Shown: piece after piece, positions 1 through 18,564 of the stretch | How the letters are laid out: every line of letters starts with the position of its first letter | How positions within the stretch are numbered: position 1 is the first letter of the stretch | DNA from: Antedon mediterranea | Lineage: Eukaryota; Echinodermata; Crinoidea; Comatulida; Antedonidae | Assembly: GCF_964355755.1 (NCBI RefSeq) | Contig: NC_092673.1 | Coordinates: forward strand, 2,115,001-2,175,000 | Length of the DNA: 60,000 nt | Direction of reading: 5' to 3' | The notes under the pieces: model-generated | Databases searched by the model: none | What the model saw: only the letters and a program-made list of their open reading frames with translations | Told to the model about the DNA's origin: nothing | Made by a program: the position numbers and the translations under genes

Positions 1-1485
1 CATTTGTAATCATACAGTATATTTTTTCTCTTTCAGGATCACAACAACATCGCAAGTGTTTTAAATTAGGTCTAATGCTAAAACAAAATAATTTGTGTTT
101 TATCCAATGTAATAGGCTAGTATATTAATTGTAATGTGATTAATTAATGTAATTTATTGCAATGTACCCTATATGTCATATTATTTTTATCATATATAAA
201 TTAAAATATAAAATCATTGTAAATTGGACTGTACAAAAATAATATATTAATTCTTGATACAATTCCAGGTAACATTAATTAGACGGATATTTGATTATTT
301 GAAATAAATTAATTAATATTTTACATATTGTTATTAACTATAATTAGTAAGAATGGGTACTGGCAAGATAAAGTGTTATAAAAATAAGGGTTTTAACTAA
401 TTTTTAATGTTAATAAATGTAAAGCTATAAAAATAAATGTACATAGAAAGAAATTAAATATTGTTATTCAACCATTAATTAGACGGGTATTTGATTATTA
501 TTTTATTATTGAATTTAATTAAGTTAAGTTTAGTTTGAAAGAAAAAGCAGGGATGCAGTTCCAACTTCTTTGAATGTTATTGTTAATGAAAAAAGTAAAA
601 TTGTTGCTAATAAATATTCAACTAGACCCTAGTTCCATTTAAATTCACCAAGAATTTGTTATAACACTGAACAGTATAGAAAACGTAGATATGGGCGCTC
701 CATACTAACGGCCCCTTTGCACAGGAAGTCGAATTGAATAGCGGCCGCCGGAGTGCATACATCGCGCTAAACTGATACGGCGGCCGGGAGTGATCGGCTA
801 CCGTATGTTGCAACCCAGTAAACCATGACAGTTTACCTACACTAGGAGCAGTATCTCGTGCTAGCAGCTTGAGCTAAAAGCTCTCTGGCTCTGTTAGGCC
901 TAAATTTAATGGGGGCCTAGACCTAGCTTGTAAGAAATCTCTTTTATTTAAACATAAATCTGACGAAGTTTGAAATTAAATAAATTACCTAATGCCAATG
1001 TTACAAAGCATACTTGAACCAGTGTTGCAACCCAGCTCAAAATAAATAAAAACCACATTATTTCTGGTTTTTGTTGTTCGCGTTTCGTGGATCGATCGAT
1101 TGACAAATAAAATTTAAACGTGTATCATTGCGTTGTGATGTAAATTCGTTTATGTCCAATAGTGGAGTTTGTTTTTCAGTGTGACGCGTTCGCAAGCTAA
1201 TGAAGAAAACTATACTTGAAATTAAATTTTATTATAGATGCGCTAATAACTCTAATTAAATATTTAATTTACCCAACTCTTGTAGCTAAATGAAGTCAAA
1301 TTTGATTCCGTTGCAATTAGAAACGCAAAGGTGATTAATACAACGCAAAAATGCGTCATTGAAACTCCGGAAGTAACATGCAGCAAGCTCCTTGTTTTTT
1401 AAAGATTAAATTGTAATCGATCACATGCGACCAGTTGCACGCGACGGTATAATTAAACGATTTACCAATTTTAAACGTAGTTTAA
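1..1485. other. Intergenic region upstream of SPR
   Basis: AT-rich sequence with no convincing coding exon. A short phrase, ATTAGACGGRTATTTGATTA, occurs twice (about 280 and 478). A GC-richer patch lies at 690-800, where GCGGCCGCCGG is followed by GGCGGCCGGG, and TGTTGCAACCCAG occurs at about 807 and again at 1023. A 63-codon open frame on the minus strand across this patch resembles no family I know. The SPR promoter should lie within the last few hundred bases, but no TATA box or CCAAT box stands out at a convincing distance. Confidence 0.5.
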
Positions 1486-2283
1486 ATGTCTAAAATGAAT
1501 TTATCCGTTTTTGGGGTACCAACTTTTTGCGTAATAACCGGAGCAAGCCGGGGAATAGGTCGTTCTATTGCTGTAAACCTTTCTGGAAAACTAGACGAAG
1601 AATCATCTATGGTAATCACTGCACGAAATGCGCAGGGTTTGGAAGAAACTAAACGCTTGATTGATTCCATTGCAACGGCGGTGAAAGTTAGAGTTGTAGC
1701 CGGTGATCTGGGTAATTCGTCTGCTTTGAAAACTTTGATCAACTCAATATTTGAAGATGTTGAACCATCTAAATTTAAGCATGCAATTTTAATTAATAAT
1801 GCTGGTACTTTGGGAGATGTTTCCAAAAAAATGCATGAAATTCACGATGATCAGCAACTGCAAAAATACTACTTCGAAAATATAACATCTGCTCATATGC
1901 TTACGGGAAATTTCATCACCGTCTTTCAAAAATTGCCAGAAATAAGAAAAACTGTAGTTCAAATAAGTTCGTTGGCAGCTATAGAGCCAATTCCAACATG
2001 GTCCATGTATTGTACGGCCAAAGCAGCTAGAGATATGCTTTTTAGCGTACTTGCTAAAGAGGAGCCGACTGTACGAGTCCTTAACTACGCTCCGGGACCC
2101 ATTGATACTCAAATGTTGCACACAATCATAGTTAACACTCAAGACGAAAACGTCCGCAAGATGATGAAAGATGTTCTTGAAGAGGGGAAAACTGTCAAGT
2201 TAGAAGACACGGTTGCAAAGTTGATTAAGATTTTAGACTTGGATGAATTTAAATCTGGGTCCCATATTGACTATTACGATTAA
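1486..2283 (+). CDS. SPR: Sepiapterin reductase
   Basis: Cytosolic NADPH-dependent short-chain dehydrogenase that carries out the last reductions in tetrahydrobiopterin (BH4) synthesis, turning 6-pyruvoyl-tetrahydropterin into BH4. The 265-residue product is the usual SPR length. The Rossmann cofactor loop TGASRGIG is at residues 18-25, NNAG at 104-107, and the active site has Ser161/162 with Tyr175-x3-Lys179 (YCTAK). The end, SGSHIDYYD, matches the SPR-specific C-terminus whose Asp contacts the pterin, which separates it from general SDRs. The frame is a single exon with no internal splice signals; vertebrate SPR has introns, so this is either lineage intron loss or an old retrocopy that stayed intact. 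The first ATG follows TTTAA; Met4 at 1495 is an alternative start. A polyadenylation signal AATAAA lies at 2457-2462. The gene converges on TTC1. Confidence 0.95.
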   Translation: MSKMNLSVFGVPTFCVITGASRGIGRSIAVNLSGKLDEESSMVITARNAQGLEETKRLIDSIATAVKVRVVAGDLGNSSALKTLINSIFEDVEPSKFKHAILINNAGTLGDVSKKMHEIHDDQQLQKYYFENITSAHMLTGNFITVFQKLPEIRKTVVQISSLAAIEPIPTWSMYCTAKAARDMLFSVLAKEEPTVRVLNYAPGPIDTQMLHTIIVNTQDENVRKMMKDVLEEGKTVKLEDTVAKLIKILDLDEFKSGSHIDYYD

Positions 2284-2802
2284 ATGCACTCTTGAAAATT
2301 GAACAAGTTATTTAATGTTGATACATTTTAATTGTATTATTTTGGTATGATTATAAAGTACTAGTAGTATAATATGAATAGTATCTTTAGTATCGACACA
2401 GTATGAAGCATTATAAAGCATGTTGGTTAAATTGGGGAGTAAATACTGTATTCATAAATAAATGTGGGGTTTTTCAATTTTGGCTTTTAAATTTAAGGTT
2501 ATTATGGTATTACTAATTTTGTGTAGTCATATTATTCTATAGTTTGAATTCTCTGCACACATGGTAAATGCAAGAACAATCTTTTTCTGGTATTTGAAAT
2601 AGTAATAATGGAATAAAATGTCATTGAATGGAATCCATGGAAGAATCTTATTTATTTCTTCCATTTTAGGACACTCCTAGTTGCAAGTAGCAAGTTGTCA
2701 AATTTCTCAGTTCATTTGGTTCATTGTGCTATTGTAGTGGCCAACAGAACAATAAAATTGCTAATAACAAAAGAATGACTCAACTAAATAGTTGAATTGT
2801 TG
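2284..2802. other. Convergent 3' ends of SPR and TTC1
   Basis: This 519-bp spacer holds the two 3' untranslated regions. AATAAA at 2457-2462 serves SPR on the plus strand. TTTATT at 2651-2656, which is AATAAA on the minus strand, is a candidate for TTC1. The two signals face each other 190 bp apart, so read-through or overlapping antisense 3' ends are possible. Nothing else is visible. Confidence 0.55.
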
Positions 2803-4850
2803 TTATTTTCCATTGTCACCACCCGTAGGACTCTGTACAAAGTTCATTGAATATGACCCTGAATTTGGGTCTTGATTGAATTGGAAGTTACTCGTTGACA
2901 GACCAAATGGACGTAACACCATATTTCCGAGGTCTTTCAACTTTCCCATCATTTCTTCCTTTAATTTTTCATTTCGCTCTTTGATTTTATCAGGCAACCG
3001 CTGAAAAAACAAGAAAACAATTTTAAAAGTAAATCTAGCAGTTTTGTGATAGCCGATTTATTGTACAGCAACAAAACCACTATACTTTTACTTGTTGTTT
3101 TTCCAGTTACATAACTTATTGTGAGATCCTGAGGAAATGATGATGGATACAATTTTAAATTAAAATAAATAAATTCATTTTTCAATCATCTTTAAAAATA
3201 TGTGATTTACCACTCCTTACCATGCAAGCACTGCGGGCGTCATGGCAACCAGGATCCATTTCAAGAGCCTTCTGATAGTCGGCTAAAGCTTCATCTAGTT
3301 TCTCATTCAATTCGTAAGATTGTGCTCGACGCAAAAGAGCTCTCATATACAGGGGATTTAGAATTAATGCTGAAAAAAAGAAATGGAATTAATTTGAAGT
3401 ATGGAACATGTTTTTTTATTTATGCCATTAATTTCAGTACAAATAACACATGAAAAAAGTAATTATAGAAGGCGCTATATATGATTCTTTATTCACCATA
3501 ATACATTACAATGGTCATCATGCGCTCAACTAGAATACTATTGAGTGGAATCAATTGGTCAGTCAGAGGCAAATCAAAAGACCTGAGTTTATGAACCCTA
3601 AGTGGCCCTCAAATACTGGAGGCCTTGGTTGGGCGTTTTTAGCCTTTTTTGCCATATTTTAATGCCTGTCTTTTCCTCTGGGCACTGCTCAGGCCAGTGA
3701 GTGCTCATAGCCGATACGCCACTGATTCTGTTATTTACGTACCTTCTGTACAATCACTAATAGCATCTTCAAGTTGTTCCTATTAAAAAATAACAATTAT
3801 AAAGTAAGTACAGAAGCTTCCATTATTACCAAAGAAAAGAAAAAAATTACAAATACAGTTATTCAAAATTGTCTAAATATTCTCTTTATTCAGCTTCTTC
3901 TGGTGATAAATATTTTCTATTCAGAAATGATTAGCTTACCAGTCGGAGCTTGCAAGCTGCTCGGTTTGAGTACATTATTGACCGTTCTTTCTTAAAGTTC
4001 AAAGGGCAGAGTTCAAGTGCCGTTGTATAAACATCACATGCTTCTAAATATTCTGAGAAAATAAATAAAAATTATTAAATTAAAATCAACTTAAAGTATT
4101 TTAAAGTTAGATTGTACAAAGTTTTTATTTAGGGTGTATAGGGTAAACAACCTCAAATAATAATATATGATCCATCAATATTCTATACTATAGTTATATT
4201 TTACGGTTGGAATATCAAAATGAATTACCTGAGTTTTTAAATAAAGTATTCCCTTTCATTTTATCTTGTTGAGCTTGTTCTTTCCGCTCCTGAAACAACA
4301 ACAATTCAAAAGTTTTAAAAACAAGCTATAACTTAAAGCTAAATGTCATGTAATTCTATTTCAATTTCATTACCATTTTTTCTTCATCGCTTAAATTGTC
4401 CTCCATTTCCATTCTAGCAGCCAATTCTGTTTTAATAAGTGTTTCTGGGTCGTTGACCTCATCATGACCTTCACCATCTCCCTTTTCAGCACAATCTTTT
4501 AAAACATCATTACCATTATTAAATTCTTCTTTTATTGTACTACCATCATTCTTTTTTTCTTCACTTTGACCCAGTTTTATATTTTCTGTTTCTTCAACCT
4601 CAACTGGGTTATCAACTGTTGAATTGTCATTTTCTTCAGTAGTTGCACCATCCACCTTTCCAGATTTTTCCTTTGTTTTCTTTACTTCTTCTTCTGCAAT
4701 TTTTTCAACAGGTTCTCCTTTGCCAAATATATCATCTAACTTGACATGTTTTAATACTTGTTTCTTTTCAAGTTGTACATTTTCTGTGGCATCAAAGTAT
4801 TGTTCATCATCTTCATTTTCTGATGAGGTACAATCATTTATCTTCTCCAT
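2803..4850 (-). CDS. TTC1: Tetratricopeptide repeat protein 1 (six coding exons)
   Basis: Co-chaperone-type TPR protein; in the known family the TPRs bind Hsp90/Hsp70 tails and G-alpha subunits. Coding exons in transcript order: 4850-4374, 4289-4229, 4052-3940, 3779-3743, 3369-3221, 3000-2803; all junctions are GT-AG and the sum is 1035 nt, giving 344 residues. The first ~160 residues are a Glu/Asp/Lys-rich disordered tail starting [20 protein letters not shown]. Three TPRs follow, with signatures such as [32 protein letters not shown] and [14 protein letters not shown]. The C-terminus [20 protein letters not shown] is the family hallmark. Exon 4 is only 37 nt. The first coding exon starts at an acceptor (exon edge 4861, CTTTCAG just beyond it) 11 nt upstream of the ATG, so a noncoding exon must lie further up. 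A donor-like GTATGT next to position 5127 is a candidate for its end. Confidence 0.93.
3540..3730. repeat. Probable transposon remnant in a TTC1 intron
   Basis: This part of the intron between TTC1 exons 5 and 4 is less AT-rich than its surroundings. It ends, read on the minus strand, with CAGTGGCGTATCGGC, a terminus typical of hAT-like or related DNA transposons. No matching opposite end or target duplication is visible, so it would be a one-sided remnant. The call rests on the terminal motif and base composition only. Confidence 0.3.
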
Positions 4851-4861
4851 TGTATCATCAG

Positions 4862-5372
4862 CTGAAAGAAAAACACAAGGATTAGAAGAAAAATATTAAA
4901 ACGATAGCAACTACTCTGACCCTGTTTGGATTGACTATAAAGGTCCTAATAGCAAGCCTAACATTGTACTAACTAGAGAGAGTTATATCCCCATCCCCTA
5001 GCTTGGCTAGGCTAGTCTTAGTTAGGGAGGGTCTAGAGACTAGGCCTAGCTATCTACAGACTGTCAGTTAGTAGCTGGCTGAGTTTTCAGTAAATAAAAT
5101 GGTTTTCCGTTCTTTTTGCAACATACCATTTGATTTAATCTACACTACTTAAGTCTAGGCCTTCTTATTGTTTTAAATAAAGCAGAATTTTCTTTTTTCT
5201 ATGCAGAAACAAACCAACTGTCTGAGGAAAGCACGCAACAAGGGAATTTCCCTTGTCTTTTTTTGTCGGAATTTTTGTCTCTTCTTACTTAACTTCCGGA
5301 TAAAAATCACAGCGCCCTCACCGATAGGGGGTTCCCGTGTGTTTATTTTTCTTTCCGCTCGAAACAAAAATA
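4862..5372. promoter_or_regulatory. Bidirectional promoter region of TTC1 and CNNM
   Basis: TTC1 (minus) and CNNM (plus) start codons are 522 bp apart, head to head. The minus-strand sequence has a donor-like ATG|GTATGT at 5127/5126, which would let a noncoding TTC1 exon above 5127 splice to the acceptor at 4861/4862. The CNNM leader lies in 5290-5372, around TTCCGGATAA and CTTTCCGCTC; the two CTTCCGG/TTTCCG words look like ETS-type sites. The arrangement is inferred from gene positions; no TATA box is evident. Confidence 0.45.
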
Positions 5373-12488
<7,116 letters not shown>

Positions 12489-15400
12489 ACACTGTGTGAG
12501 ACGTTACAAATGTTACCTGAGTAATCACATTCACAGACATTAGAAAACGAATCAGGTTTATTATAAAGACATTTAAACAACTTTTTTCATTTCAATAGGT
12601 TGTTAAAATGGTTAAACAGTTAAATAATGTTCACTTTCTAAAATTACTGGAATAAATATTCAATATATTAATTATTATTAAACATCTTTTATAGAAACGT
12701 AAAGAAAGAAACGATTCCCATTAAAGATAGTGTTCAATCAATAAAATCATTGAGCAATATTAGAGTTTATTTTATATTTCAAACATTTAGGAGTACCATT
12801 CACCACAAATTATGATTTAGTTAGAGGGCTTTCAAAAAACTGTCCTTTTCCTGTTGCTATGGTTATTGTAACTATCCTGGAACCTAGATTTTTTTGGGTG
12901 TAGGATTTGATTTTGAAACAAACATTCCAAATCACAATGTTTTATTTATTTCAACATTTTTCTGTCATTAAAGTGTTACTTGTTTTTACTGGCGTTTGAA
13001 CTTTGCTCTTAAAGTTTGTTTTATGAATTTAAACTAAAGTATTTTTTAAATAGTCTGGCATAATATCGGTCAGTTCTCATCAGCTTCAGATGTCAAATTT
13101 TTTTGTAACAGTAAAAAAAACGGGTATTTATAAATATTAATAAAGTTTTTTCTCATCTAAATACCATATACCTTGGTATAAAATTTGGGAACAATTAGGG
13201 AATGGGATTATATTGTACAGAGATAGGATTAATGGAATTTACTAAACTTTTTTTCCAAATTTAGCCAAAATATTTAAGAGAGACGGGGGTTTAGGGTTTA
13301 TTGAGTTTGTTATAAGAAGTGACATTAATATTTTTTTACTGCTTTAGAAATTAAATTAATATAATTTGGTAACATACAGTATTACAGTAGTATAATTGAT
13401 TTCTTAGGAAGACATAGAAAATGTGACATATTTTTAGTTTTATGAAATTAATTCAGTATATAATTGTTTTATACAATGACCAATTAGAATTAAAATAATT
13501 TTGCTTTTGTAAAATCATATTATAATATGTTGTTGTTAACATTCCTCCTATGCACAATACAGTCTGTGTAACTGTAGTAGAGAAATTATTTTTTAAATAG
13601 TAATAAGAAATTCAGAAATAAATTGTTATTATTCCTTGATAAATAAACTATGCTATATGACAAGATACCCTTTTGATATTTAATATAAGCTACTGTACTT
13701 TATCATTAAGATGACTTTTTTGATAGTTAATGCATTAGTATGGTTATTGTAATAGATGATGTATACTAGTAGTAACCATTGTGTAATACGACTACTGTAA
13801 AGCTAGTATACCCATGTAATTAGACTAATTTGCATACACTATACATATTCATAACATAATTATAATATGGTGCAGGTATGTGTATACTCTCTCAGTGTGC
13901 AAAAGGTTAATTTTTGCATACCATACCAAAAAAGCTTTAGTCGATATATTTATTATATCGTGTTCCACAAATGTGTACTGCCCTCTATAATTTGTATAAC
14001 ATAAAGGATAGAGATCATGTAATATTGATCATATGGGTGCTTCTAATTAAGGAGAGACCAACTGGGTGATTTATCGGTCATGCTAGGTAGAACACTAATA
14101 GTAATGTAACAATACCCAGTCAAGTCAAGGCTTCCCCCCCCCCCCTTTTTTTTTTAGGGAGGGCTAATTCCAAATGCCATGTGATTTTGATACATAATTG
14201 ACCAATCAAATTGCAAGAATACAATCAGGTGTGTAATAACAGACAATATCTGAATTGGAATTGTATTTTAAATATACATATGGTGTGTACAATATACATG
14301 GTATGTACAGTATGCATATTAATGACTTTATTGAGGTTAGTAAAGCAATACTTTACTCTGAAATGGGTCATACGCACATCTGGAGTAACGTTCAAATCAA
14401 TTTTTTAAGCCTAAAATACAGGGGAATTTTACTAAAATGAGAGTTTATGTGACAGGTTAGGGATTTAAAAAATAATTATAGTTTAAATAAATCACATCAT
14501 TTAAAATACACTAACAACTGGTGATATAGATTATTTAAAAAATCTCATTAGTTACAACTCGCAAATGATATATTATATTATAGAGAAAGACATTATTATA
14601 TGTTATAATTACAAGGTTTGTCATGAGAAAAAGCAATAAATTAAATGTTTTAATGTTGGCAAATGTCTGAGAAATGTGTCTTTATTTTTAATAAAGTTGC
14701 TTGTCTAGGCCTAGCTACACTGCCTATTTATATAGTTTAGCTTACCTTTGGATGGCTCACGAAATGCATTACATTTTTCAATTTTTTTTTAGTAGGCCTA
14801 CTTGTAACAGCAGACACGTCGCCTAGGCCTAGTACAGGCTGTACTCGTAGTATGCAAACACACCACCATCAACACGCGACTACTCACAGTGTAGACACAC
14901 GTGTGTGACAATCCATTCAAAAAACACGTGACGTTTCCTGTACTGTACGCTGTTTGTGATTGGTCGATAGTTACAACTGGCAACTTACCACGTAGTGTAA
15001 AAAAAAGGGAAAGTTTTTCGTCCAATAATACTAAAAGTTTGGAACATTTTTAATGTTGGTATTGAATAGCACATAGAAAAAATTAAATATGCTGCTACAT
15101 CATAAAGTTGGAAAAAAAAGTAAAATCATAAAAATAGTAAAATAAGAAAAATTTATTAATATGGATTAACATTGGATCATGTTGATTGATAATACCAATT
15201 TTGGAATTGATTATATTTGACATTACAGTCATTGTTGCCTCAGATTACAGTAACAATATTTTTAAAGATATATTGAAGATATGATAAGATTTTTAATATA
15301 TATATATATATATATATATTTCTCCTTGTTCTGTTTACAGAGAAAGAAGTGTCTTTCTATTCAGTTAAACTCCTTCATTTTCAAGAATCAACTTCAACCT

Positions 15401-16016
15401 GATTACGTTTACGATAGAATATGTGGCCATGTTCTAGTTCCTCTTGGAAGAAGGGGACAGGTCGAATAAAATCTTCAATTCATTCCATATCCTCCATCAA
15501 ATGTTCAAGATTCAGATCGTGAATTACAACATAAAGACCGGATGCAGACTCATTCTCATTAGTATACAGACATTACAACATTGATCACTGGCAGATTGTA
15601 GAATAGTCTGGGTTCCAGACGGAGTTTTGTTTTAATATTGTATTAGTAAAAAGATAAATATTTTGGCACATATGGCGTTTCATACGTATACTACTTGAGC
15701 TTGGATACTTGTATTTTCAGACAAAAATCGAAATAAAAACAAATAAAAAAAAAAGACAATGAATACAGACTTGGGGCAAGTCTAAGGTAATTGTAGAAGA
15801 GTGATGAAATCACTATTTATTAATGTCTTCTAGTACTCTACTTCTGCAGGGTATATAGTTTATATCAAGTTGTGGTTCCTATAAAGTGAAGCTTCTTTCT
15901 TAAAATATGATTAAATTAAAATACTGTAATCAAAAAATTCTTTTCTACAGTATAAAATGTAAATAATATTCAAAAGATTATTGCATTATTGCAAGTACTT
16001 TTAATAATAATGTTTG
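12489..16016. other. CNNM 3' UTR, intergenic DNA and DCAF10 3' UTR
   Basis: CNNM has a polyadenylation signal AATAAA at 12651-12656, 163 nt past its stop. The DCAF10 signal (TTTATT on this strand) is at 15816-15821. Between them the DNA is AT-rich: a C12/T10 homopolymer block at about 14137-14155, an AGGCCTA-rich patch around 14705-14830 and a TA run at 15296-15319. The only gene-like piece is the DCAF10 exon-4 copy at 15391-15561. No other coding exon was recognised. Confidence 0.5.
15391..15561 (-). pseudogene. Displaced partial copy of DCAF10 exon 4
   Basis: This segment repeats positions 17721-17924 of DCAF10 exon 4, in the same orientation, 2.3 kb away on the 3' side of the gene. Over the first 159 aligned bases I count about five differences, so it is recent. 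The copy lacks 33 bp of the exon; the missing piece is bounded by AGAC on both sides, a microhomology deletion, and it keeps frame. On the minus strand the change at 15482 turns a Gly codon into TGA inside MEGIEDF, so the copy cannot encode the WD segment. Neither end matches an exon border or carries splice sites, and it lies beyond the likely polyadenylation site of DCAF10 at 15816. It is a DNA-level duplication fragment, not a retrocopy. Confidence 0.9.
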
Positions 16017-18316
16017 TCATAACCTAGGGTTATAAAAGACAACACGGCCGTTCAAACAACCACTGACAAGCAGACACTGATTAGGTGAGAATGCTGATGT
16101 CAACACAGTCTGTCTATGGTTAGACATGGTAGTTACTTCATGCAATTTAGCTCGACGCGGCGAAACTTCCGAATTAGAATGTTTTATATCACACAGCTCA
16201 CTCAATCCGGTATTAAACGCTAGAAGACGAACGCCATATCCAAACGAAGAGCAGATAAGTCGACCGTCTGGGCTCACGCTCAGTTCTTTGATGTAACCTT
16301 TTCCATCACTTGGTTCATCAATGTAGTAGAGCAATCGTGAATGTATTACTTTAAATGGTTTGTGGTAACCATGACATTCAAAGAATTCTTTTCCTTCCTC
16401 ATGCAAAGCAATTGTTGAGTAATTGTCTTGAATATCATGAACACACGTGTACTGTTTAAAAAAATTGATGTAATTTATATTAAACTTTTTTTTTGTTTAT
16501 TCTGTAAAGAAGGTCATTCCTATTGCCCATTATGAGCTTCGCATGAGTTAATATATTAATATACAATTTAATATATTAATCCAAAGGCAAATTACTGAAA
16601 ATAATGACAATTCTGTGGGTATCAGTGGCTGGATCTCAATGCAGATACAAAATAAAATAATAAAAAGCTAAATCAAAACGATAAAGTAAAACAGTCAGGA
16701 AAAATCAGAAGAGCTTTCGGGCAACACTAGTCCATCATAAGTGCAACACTAGCCCTTCATCAATGCAACACTAGCCCTTCATCAGTGCAACACTAGCCCT
16801 TCACCAATGCAACACTAGCCCTTCATCAATGCAACACTAGCCCTTCATCAGTGCAACACTAGCTCTTCATCAGTACAACACTAGCCCTTCATCATTGCAA
16901 CACTAGCCCTTCATCATTGCAACACTAGCTCTTCATCAGTGCAACACTAGCCCTTCATCAGTGCAACACTAGCCCTTCATCAGTTCAACACTAGCCCTTC
17001 ATCAATGCAACACTAGGCCTTCATCAATGCAACATTAGCCCTTCATCAGTGCAACACTAGCCCTTCATCAATGCAACACTAGCTCTTCATCAATGCAACA
17101 CTAGCCCTTCATCAATGCAACACTAGCCATTTATCAATGCAACACTAGCCCTTCATCAATGCAACACTAGCCCTTCATCAACGCTACACTAGCCCTTCAT
17201 CAATGCAACACTAGCCCTTCATCAGTGCAACACTAGCCCTTCATCAGTGCAACACTAGCCCTTCATCAATGCAACACTAGCACTTCATCAATGCAACACT
17301 AGCCCTTCATTAATGTAACACTAGCCCTTCATCAGTGCAACACTAGCGCTTCACTAACGCAACACTAGCCCTTCATCAACACAACACTAGCCCTTCATCA
17401 GTGCAACACTAGCCCTTCATCAGTGCAACACTAGCCCTTCATCAATGCAACACTAGCGCTTCATTAATGCAACACTAGCCCTTCATCAATGCAACACTAG
17501 CCCTTCATCAGTGCAACACTAGCCCTTCATCAATGTAATTTAATTATTATAAATTTCTGTATGAGCCATCTAGGAATAGGAAAGTAATGTTATTACACAA
17601 ACCTCTAAATTATCATCATCTGTGCTCATCCGAGATATCATGTTCCACCCTTGGGGATGAACAATTAAAGACGAAATACACAGGTACTCGCTTGTATGGT
17701 AATTTGGAAAATCATTAACGACTTCAACACGATTACGTTTACGATAGAATATGTGGCCATGTTCTAGTTCCTCTTGGAAGAAGGGGACAGGTCGAATAAA
17801 ATCTTCGATTCCTTCCATATCCTCCATCAAATGTTCAAGATTCAGATCGTGAATTACAACATAAAGACCGGAAGCAGACGACAACAACATCTTGGTACCG
17901 TCAGCAGTGAGACGCATTCTCATTAATGTTCTAAAATTTAGTAACTCATCATATATTGGTACATTGTCATCTGTAACATATCTGAAGTGTAAAGCAGATT
18001 ATATTATTGATCATTGAGTCTGACTCACCACCATTTAATTTAAAACTATATCAAATACCAAATATTATTCAGTGAAAGACACACAAATTAACTATCTTAA
18101 TATGGTATTACTGAACATGTCATATTATAGATTACTTTAAACAGCTTCTTGTATGAAAATATCAGGCATTTAAATTAGTTTGATAAAAAACCCCACTCAT
18201 CAATATACAATACATTGCACAGGGACAAAAAAACTTATTAATATACAATACAAGGATCCATGTGCAATTATTCTAAAATGAGGTTCTTTACAGTATAGGA
18301 AGATGATAATGATGAA

Positions 18317-18349
<33 letters not shown>

Positions 18350-18350
18350 A

Positions 18351-18384
<34 letters not shown>

Positions 18385-18517
18385 CAGAAAAAACTCACTT
18401 ATTAATATACAATACAAGGATCCATGTGCAATTATTCTAAAATGAGGTTCTTTACAGTATAGGAAGATGATGATGTTGATGATAATGATGATGATGATGA
18501 TGATGATGATAATGATA

Positions 18518-18564
<47 letters not shown>

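Noticed and set aside
622-813. 63-codon minus-strand frame over a GC-rich patch
   Set aside because: No recognisable domain, no splice context, and composition follows the GC-rich patch; left as unassigned.
15281-15469. 62-codon plus-strand frame over the exon copy
   Set aside because: It is the antisense reading of the displaced DCAF10 exon 4 and has no family resemblance.
16721-17536. Regular 22-bp direct repeats that could suggest a CRISPR array
   Set aside because: The repeats are contiguous without unique spacers and the window is a eukaryotic genome with introns; it is a minisatellite.
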